From Mesorhizobium sp. Pch-S (GTDB lineage: Bacteria > Pseudomonadota > Alphaproteobacteria > Rhizobiales > Rhizobiaceae), in the NCBI RefSeq assembly GCF_004136315.1, contig NZ_CP029562.1, positions 1,736,001 to 1,800,000 on the forward strand: a DNA stretch of 64,000 nt, read 5' to 3'. Below are positions 59,949 to 64,000 of this stretch, in pieces. The position numbers were made by a program, and so were the translations under genes. Numbering within the stretch: position 1 is the stretch's first letter; each line of letters begins with the position of its first letter. The notes beneath the pieces are model-generated. The model saw nothing but the letters and a program-made list of their open reading frames with translations, had not been told where the DNA came from and ran no database searches.

Positions 59949-60221
59949 ATGATGGCCACTTCTTACTTTCCCAGCATCGTTACATTTTACCAAACTGCAC
60001 AGTCGGTAAACCTGATCGCATCTGGGATTGCCATTAGATCGCGTGTGCTCGGGATTTTCGGCACCTGCCACACGCAAGGGACGCCGCCTGCGGTCGAAAC
60101 AGACCATGAGACGCCGCAACCGGCTGAGGCGTTCTGCATCGCAATGGCCCCTGTCCGGTTGCACAAACCACAGGCGCTCAGCCTACAAGCCCGCAGGGAA
60201 GCACTGGAGGTGCGTCGATGA
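59949..60221 (+). CDS. small phage hypothetical protein (90 aa)
   Basis: ATG 59949 opens a 90-residue frame starting MMATSYFPSIVTFYQTAQSV, with a second ATG at 59952. The rest is a mixture of basic and polar residues (VETDHETPQPAEAFCIAM, LQARREALEVRR). It overlaps the next gene's start by four bases, which supports it as a real gene in the operon. No family is recognised. Confidence 0.6.
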   Translation: MMATSYFPSIVTFYQTAQSVNLIASGIAIRSRVLGIFGTCHTQGTPPAVETDHETPQPAEAFCIAMAPVRLHKPQALSLQARREALEVRR

Positions 60222-61072
60222 CAATGTTCTTGGGGACTGGAATTGGCCTGACCACTTCGCGCCGAGGCAGCAGCGGCGGACCGGCGCCGACATTCACGCC
60301 TGCTGCCATGTTCGCCGCCGGCGAAACCGGCGCCTGGTATGATCCATCTGACCGGTCAACGATGTTCCAGGACACAGCCATGACCATTCCCGTCACGGCT
60401 CATAACCAGCCGGTTGGAGTGATGCGAGATAAGAGCGGTAACGGCATTCATCTGATCGCGCCGAACGATGGCGCCCGCCCCGTGTATCAGGAAACGGGCA
60501 ACCGCCAGCGCCTCGCCTTCTTTGACGAAGAAAAAATGCTGGTCAGCTCGAATACTTTCCTTACCCGAACGGAGGACGATAGCGTCTATCTGGCGGCGGC
60601 AACGGACAACACGTCCCTGAGCAAATCCTGGTGCCCGATAGCCATCGGAGACGGAGTGACCCGCGCGGGTACTGGCAATAGATTTGCCATCTCGTATTTC
60701 ACCAGTGTCGGCTCTGCCACAAACTATATCAGTGAATTAAGAGATGCCTCGAGCCTCTCCTATCGAATGAACAAGATTGCGACGGCCGACGATCAAACTC
60801 ACTATGAGGATTTTTACGTCCCGGCCGGCGCCCAGCCTTCAAGTCCCCCGGTCGCCGTGAGTTCTCAAATCGATGGACAAGCTCTGTCTCAAAGCGCCAA
60901 TGATGGCCCTGATCCCATCGTCGCATCGATGAAGGTTGGCCTGGGTACGTTCAACTTTTCGACCCCTGCGGCTAACGACATCAACTATTGGTATGGTGGC
61001 ATCGTTGTCTTGCGATCGATGACACAAAGCGACCGCGACAAACTGCGCATCTTCTTCAGCACGTCACACTGA
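60218..61072 (+). CDS. phage structural protein, lectin/jelly-roll-like
   Basis: The 284-residue protein contains GETGAWYDPSDRSTMFQDTA and the segment QPVGVMRDKSGNGIHLIAP, a recurring motif in rhizobial and other phage tail proteins with concanavalin-like folds. The rest is beta-rich (DINYWYGGIVVLRSMTQSDRD). It probably sits at the tail tip or binds a surface sugar. It overlaps the preceding gene by four bases and lies just before the lysis genes. Confidence 0.78.
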   Translation: MTMFLGTGIGLTTSRRGSSGGPAPTFTPAAMFAAGETGAWYDPSDRSTMFQDTAMTIPVTAHNQPVGVMRDKSGNGIHLIAPNDGARPVYQETGNRQRLAFFDEEKMLVSSNTFLTRTEDDSVYLAAATDNTSLSKSWCPIAIGDGVTRAGTGNRFAISYFTSVGSATNYISELRDASSLSYRMNKIATADDQTHYEDFYVPAGAQPSSPPVAVSSQIDGQALSQSANDGPDPIVASMKVGLGTFNFSTPAANDINYWYGGIVVLRSMTQSDRDKLRIFFSTSH

Positions 61073-61216
61073 AGCCTGCCCCGCAAGAGGTGACCCGCCG
61101 CCGTGGAACTGGCGGCCGACTGTTCTGGTTCGCGTAAGACGCGGCGAACCTACACTATCGTTAAGCACCGTCTCATCAGACCACCGCAAAAGCCCCCCAA
61201 ACAAGGATTTGGCCCA

Positions 61217-62089
61217 ATGGACCGATCGCGGTTTTTCGCGGCGTTGCGCTTACGCACGTCCGGCGTTTTCGGCACGTCCCTGTCTCAAAGCCAGGTGGAC
61301 GGCATGGAAGTCATTCTTGACGCAGGCCAGCGCGCCGGCCTGCCCCTAAAACACCTCGCTTATGCTTTGGCCACGGCCTATCATGAAACCGGCTGCAAGA
61401 TGCAGCCGGTCAACGAAAGCCTCTACTACACTAGCGCCGCCCGCATCCGCGAGGTCTGGCCGAAGCGGTTCACCAGTGTTGCCGCCGCCATCCCATACGT
61501 GCGCAACCCGCAGGGCCTTGCCAACCGCGTCTATGCGGATCGCATGGGCAATGGGCCGGAAGCATCGGGCGATGGCTGGCGTTATCGCGGACGCGCATTG
61601 CCCCAACTGACTGGCGAGGAAAACTATCGAAAGGCGTCCAAGCTGGTCGGCGTCGATCTGGTCCAGAATCCTGAGGCAGCGAACGATGCCGACATCTCTG
61701 CCCTTATCCTTGTCGAGGGCATGCGCGCCGGTCTGTTCACGGCCAGGAAGCTGGCCGACTTCGATGTCTCTTCTCCAACCAGCTCGACAGCCTATGACTA
61801 TGTAACCGCTCGATCCATCATCAACGATGACGTGCGGACAAATGGGCAGCTTGTCGCCGGCTATGCGAAGGCGTTCGAAATCGCGCTGCACGATGCTGTC
61901 TATGATGCCCCTGCGGCAGTCGCTGCCTCGACGGAAAGGCCGGCTGGCGAGCCTTTGCCCGATCCCGTCAATCGGCAGGCTCGGCAGCCGCCGGTCCCGC
62001 AGCCGACCACCACGGTCAAGCGTAACCGATGGAGCGCGATCGCGACCCTGCTCACCATCGCTCTTCGCAAAATCCTGAAAGGAGCCTGA
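61217..62089 (+). CDS. endolysin, glycoside hydrolase family 19-like
   Basis: ATG 61217 with an aagga site gives 290 residues. The GH19-type domain has the catalytic glutamate in LATAYHETGCKMQPVNES (Glu57), VWPKRFTSVAAAIPYV, and GDGWRYRGRALPQLTGEENYRK. The enzyme cleaves peptidoglycan at lysis. From residue about 225 is a Pro-rich linker and the C-terminus has a hydrophobic helix (WSAIATLLTIALRKIL), unusual for a soluble endolysin, which might tether it to the membrane. The open frame begins further upstream at 61103 without a ribosome site. Confidence 0.88.
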   Translation: MDRSRFFAALRLRTSGVFGTSLSQSQVDGMEVILDAGQRAGLPLKHLAYALATAYHETGCKMQPVNESLYYTSAARIREVWPKRFTSVAAAIPYVRNPQGLANRVYADRMGNGPEASGDGWRYRGRALPQLTGEENYRKASKLVGVDLVQNPEAANDADISALILVEGMRAGLFTARKLADFDVSSPTSSTAYDYVTARSIINDDVRTNGQLVAGYAKAFEIALHDAVYDAPAAVAASTERPAGEPLPDPVNRQARQPPVPQPTTTVKRNRWSAIATLLTIALRKILKGA

Positions 62090-62090
62090 C

Positions 62091-62276
62091 ATGGGCCCGT
62101 ATGTCCGTATCATCCTGCGCTACGGCGTGGGCGCCATCCTTGGCTACGAGGTCGGGGATCAGCTGTCGAACGATCCCGACGTGGTGACGGCCGCGACCGT
62201 TGCAGCAACCGCGCTTGTCGGGGTCGCAACCGAAGGTGCTTATTACCTGGCTCGCAGATTCGGCTGGGAACGCTGA
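62091..62276 (+). CDS. small membrane protein in lysis cassette (61 aa)
   Basis: The 61-residue protein has one clear membrane segment (VVTAATVAATALVGVATEGAYYL) and a weaker N-terminal helix (RIILRYGVGAILGYEVGD). It starts one base after the endolysin stop. In position and form it could be a small holin or pinholin, but a sequence match to a known holin family is lacking. Confidence 0.6.
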   Translation: MGPYVRIILRYGVGAILGYEVGDQLSNDPDVVTAATVAATALVGVATEGAYYLARRFGWER

Positions 62277-62278
62277 TC

Positions 62279-62521
62279 ATGCTGGCGCTCTTGTTCCGCT
62301 TCTGGCCCCACATCGTCGGTGCCGTCGCCGCGATCTTCGTCGGCTGGAAATTCCGGCAGTCCGGCGTCGAGGCGGAACGCGCACGACAGGCGAAAGAGAA
62401 ATTGGCGGCTGTTGAAGACCGCCTGAAGATGGACCGCGAAGCCACCGACATCGAACGGCACGTCTCCAGTCTATCCGAGGACGAGGCGCGGAAGGAGGCC
62501 ACACGATGGTCAAGGCATTGA
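62279..62521 (+). CDS. i-spanin (Rz)-like protein
   Basis: The 80-residue protein has an N-terminal transmembrane anchor (LFRFWPHIVGAVAAIFVGW) and then a long charged helix (GVEAERARQAKEKLAAVEDRLKMDREATD), the layout of inner-membrane spanins. A lipoprotein gene begins within its 3' end in another frame, the typical Rz/Rz1 nested pattern. It would link the inner and outer membranes to fuse them at lysis. Confidence 0.75.
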   Translation: MLALLFRFWPHIVGAVAAIFVGWKFRQSGVEAERARQAKEKLAAVEDRLKMDREATDIERHVSSLSEDEARKEATRWSRH

Positions 62522-62715
62522 TCCTTGCAGTTGCGCTGGCATTCACGGGTTGCGCCACAAGGCGAGACGGGCCGCTGCCTTCCGACCCCCGCTCGATCTG
62601 GTGTGAACACAATTCGCCACGCCGGGACGCCGGGGCTGAAACGCCTCGCGCCGGGCTGAACGAAATCAACAAACACAATGCCCTTGGTGAAAAATGGTGC
62701 GGGTGGAAGCCATGA
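62506..62715 (+). CDS. o-spanin (Rz1)-like lipoprotein
   Basis: The 69-residue protein starts inside the previous gene and has a lipoprotein signal (VKALILAVALAFTGC) with the lipobox Cys at 16. The mature part is short and charged (LPSDPRSIWCEHNSPRRDAG, then LNEINKHNALGEKWCGWKP). Such small outer-membrane lipoproteins partner i-spanins. It overlaps the 5' neighbour by 16 bases. Confidence 0.75.
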   Translation: MVKALILAVALAFTGCATRRDGPLPSDPRSIWCEHNSPRRDAGAETPRAGLNEINKHNALGEKWCGWKP

Positions 62716-62975
62716 CGAGACATGTGTCCATCGATCCCGACGAACTGAAGCGCATTGTCAAGGAAGCTATCCGCGAGGAGCTTTCTGCTGCCGGATTGCG
62801 TATCGACGAACCCGAACATCAATTTGAAGCACGGGAGGATTTCCGATTTCTTCGGAACTTCCGTCAAGCCCTGGCCGGCATCTCGAGCAAAGTCGGCGCA
62901 GCTGTGATCCTGTCTATCGTTTCAGGGTTGCTGTGGCTGCTGTGGAACGGTGTCCAGGCATTGCCAACGAAGTAA
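62712..62975 (+). CDS. holin-like membrane protein (87 aa), last prophage gene
   Basis: ATG 62712 gives 87 residues; an alternative ATG at 62694 adds six. The N-terminal half is charged (DPDELKRIVKEAIREELSAAGL) and the C-terminal half has a single membrane helix (AVILSIVSGLLWLLWNGVQAL). This is the layout of a family of small phage proteins located after the lysis genes, possibly regulating holin or lysis timing. It overlaps the o-spanin gene by four bases. Beyond its stop the strand and GC change to host sequence. Confidence 0.7.
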   Translation: MTRHVSIDPDELKRIVKEAIREELSAAGLRIDEPEHQFEAREDFRFLRNFRQALAGISSKVGAAVILSIVSGLLWLLWNGVQALPTK

Positions 62976-63014
62976 GGGGCCGGAACGCGCAGCCGTACGA
63001 AAGAGAAGCGGTCT

Positions 63015-64000
63015 TCAGTCGCCGAGCAATTTGTCGGGATCGAAGACAGGCCTGCCTTGCAGGACCGTGGCAACCACCTTTGCATTGCCTATCGCCTTGA
63101 CCGGAACCTTGAGGATATCGCGGTCGATTATGGCAAGGTCCGCGATCTTGCCGACCTCGATCGAGCCCGTCGTCTTGTCCTGATGCAGCAGGCGGGCCGG
63201 GTTGATGGTCATCCAGGCGATCGCGGTGGCAACGTCGGGTGCGCCGTCTTTCTGCCGGGTGACAGCGGTCTGGATCTTGACCAGAGGCGACAGCTCGTCG
63301 GCATCGAAATCGCTGCTCATCACGACATCGGCTCCCATGGCCTGCAGTGTGCCGGCGGGCATCATGGTGTCGGCCCTGTCGCCGATGAACTGGCGGATGA
63401 ACTGCACGTAGTCCGGATCGACGGAACTCGGGGCGAGCTGAAAATCGGCGACCACGCCCAACTGCTTGAAGCGAGGCAGGTCGACCTTGTCGACCAGATA
63501 GAGGTGCGTCAGACGATGCGGCCCGGGCGCTGCATCGGATTGTGCAATCGCATCGAGGGCAAGCCGCGCACCACGATCCCCCGTGACGTGATAGTGCAGT
63601 TGAAATCCCTTCTCGGACAGAACCTTTGAATAGCGGTTCAAAGTGTCGACGTCGAAATAGAGGAAGCCACGGTCGAAACCGTGATCGATGCCCGCGCCCT
63701 GCCTGTAGGGCTCCAGAACCGCGCCGGTGCGCTGCTCCAGGATGCCGTCGACATAGATCTTGACCTGGTTGAAACGCAACAGGCTGCCAGGGTCGTTCGA
63801 GAACTGCCTTGTCAGCGCCGCGACCTGCTCGTCGAAAGGCATGTCGGGATAGACGTAGAGCGCATTGGAGGCCCTGACCGTCAGCGTGTTGTTTGCCAGC
63901 GCTTTCTGCCAGACCTTGACATGCCCCTGCGGCCAGAAGCCTCCCGCATCGCTCACGGTGGTGATGCCGTTCTCGGCCATGGTCTTCAGCGTCGGCAACA
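63015..64000 (-). CDS. amidohydrolase family protein (YtcJ-like), truncated at the window edge
   Basis: The minus-strand frame is open past the right edge and 328 residues of the C-terminal part are seen. Landmarks are QLHYHVTGDRGARLALDAI (the family's HxxGD motif), VVMSSDFDADELSP and the final AWMTINPARLLHQDKTTGS followed by GKIADLAIIDRDI. YtcJ-like amidohydrolases are metal-dependent hydrolases of unclear substrate. This is the host gene next to the prophage end; the N-terminal metal ligands lie outside the window. Confidence 0.88.
   Translation of the reverse strand, partial: LPTLKTMAENGITTVSDAGGFWPQGHVKVWQKALANNTLTVRASNALYVYPDMPFDEQVAALTRQFSNDPGSLLRFNQVKIYVDGILEQRTGAVLEPYRQGAGIDHGFDRGFLYFDVDTLNRYSKVLSEKGFQLHYHVTGDRGARLALDAIAQSDAAPGPHRLTHLYLVDKVDLPRFKQLGVVADFQLAPSSVDPDYVQFIRQFIGDRADTMMPAGTLQAMGADVVMSSDFDADELSPLVKIQTAVTRQKDGAPDVATAIAWMTINPARLLHQDKTTGSIEVGKIADLAIIDRDILKVPVKAIGNAKVVATVLQGRPVFDPDKLLGD

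Larger units (their letters stand above)
39724..62975 (+). mobile_element. podovirus-like prophage cassette (packaging, head, tail, lysis)
   Basis: Some two dozen co-directional genes follow podovirus order: terminase small and large, P22-type portal, scaffold, coat, head completion, propeller hub, internal/ejection proteins, tail fibre, endolysin, spanin-like pair. All frames I checked are intact. No integrase, excisionase, CI/Cro-like repressor, replication or recombination gene is present inside or in the immediate flanks of the window, and no tRNA or clear att repeat marks the ends. Host-type repeats lie at 41649-41932 and 47306-47613. It is a decayed or domesticated prophage, or one whose early genes lie elsewhere. 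The ends are inferred from gene content. Confidence 0.85.

Noticed and set aside
39724-62975. Identification as an RcGTA-type gene transfer agent
   Set aside because: The gene order and portal are podovirus/P22-like with no long-tail genes; GTA-like behaviour is only a hypothesis for this locus.

Overview
The window is high-GC alphaproteobacterial DNA, most likely from a Rhizobiales/Phyllobacteriaceae chromosome (Mesorhizobium or Aminobacter-like; inferred). The reasons are an ECF11-type RpoE/ChrR singlet-oxygen module, several families of short palindromic intergenic repeats of the kind found in rhizobia, and small proteins typical of the group (DUF1127, PRC-barrel, DUF2147). I saw no rRNA, tRNA or CRISPR array.

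1-9,320: a loose set of metabolic and regulatory genes. It holds a DUF3237 gene broken by a frameshift, DUF1127, DoxX, a periplasmic protein, a cupin, an AraC-type regulator beside two short-chain dehydrogenases and a tautomerase, a LysR regulator divergent from one dehydrogenase, and a beta-lactamase-fold serine hydrolase. 9,341-10,709: an HxlR regulator divergent from a Tat-exported alpha/beta hydrolase, with a perfect 11-bp inverted repeat as likely operator.

10,806-18,808: a compact photo-oxidative stress regulon. Four sequences match TGATCC-N16-CGTA exactly. They precede DUF2147-photolyase, DUF2177, rpoE-chrR-DUF1295-cyclopropane synthase (minus strand) and FAD amine oxidase-DUF1365 (plus strand). 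ChrR presumably holds RpoE inactive until singlet oxygen releases it.

18,809-34,183: a phospholipase-D-like protein, a PRC-barrel protein, a 1,712-residue autotransporter adhesin with eight Ig-like repeats divergent from an AraC regulator, an AT-rich orphan membrane gene, a nucleoside hydrolase, a VOC protein, repeat-rich spacers, and a diguanylate cyclase split by a frameshift at the start of its GGDEF domain.

34,556-39,665: a foreign-looking segment. It carries a 1,323-residue protein with an N-terminal PD-(D/E)XK-like nuclease, TPR repeats, a GreAB-C-like domain and a C-terminal PIN-like nuclease (candidate phage-defence effector), followed on the other strand by a zincin metallopeptidase.

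39,724-62,975: a complete podovirus-like morphogenesis and lysis cassette. The order is small and large terminase, P22-type portal, scaffold, capsid, head-tail proteins, propeller hub, GNAT-like protein, ejection and internal proteins (one with a zincin domain), tail fibre, GT8 glycosyltransferase, GH19 endolysin, spanin-like pair and holin-like proteins. No integrase, repressor or replication gene is seen in or beside it, and host-type repeats sit inside it. It may be a decayed or domesticated prophage. From 63,015 host DNA resumes with a truncated amidohydrolase.
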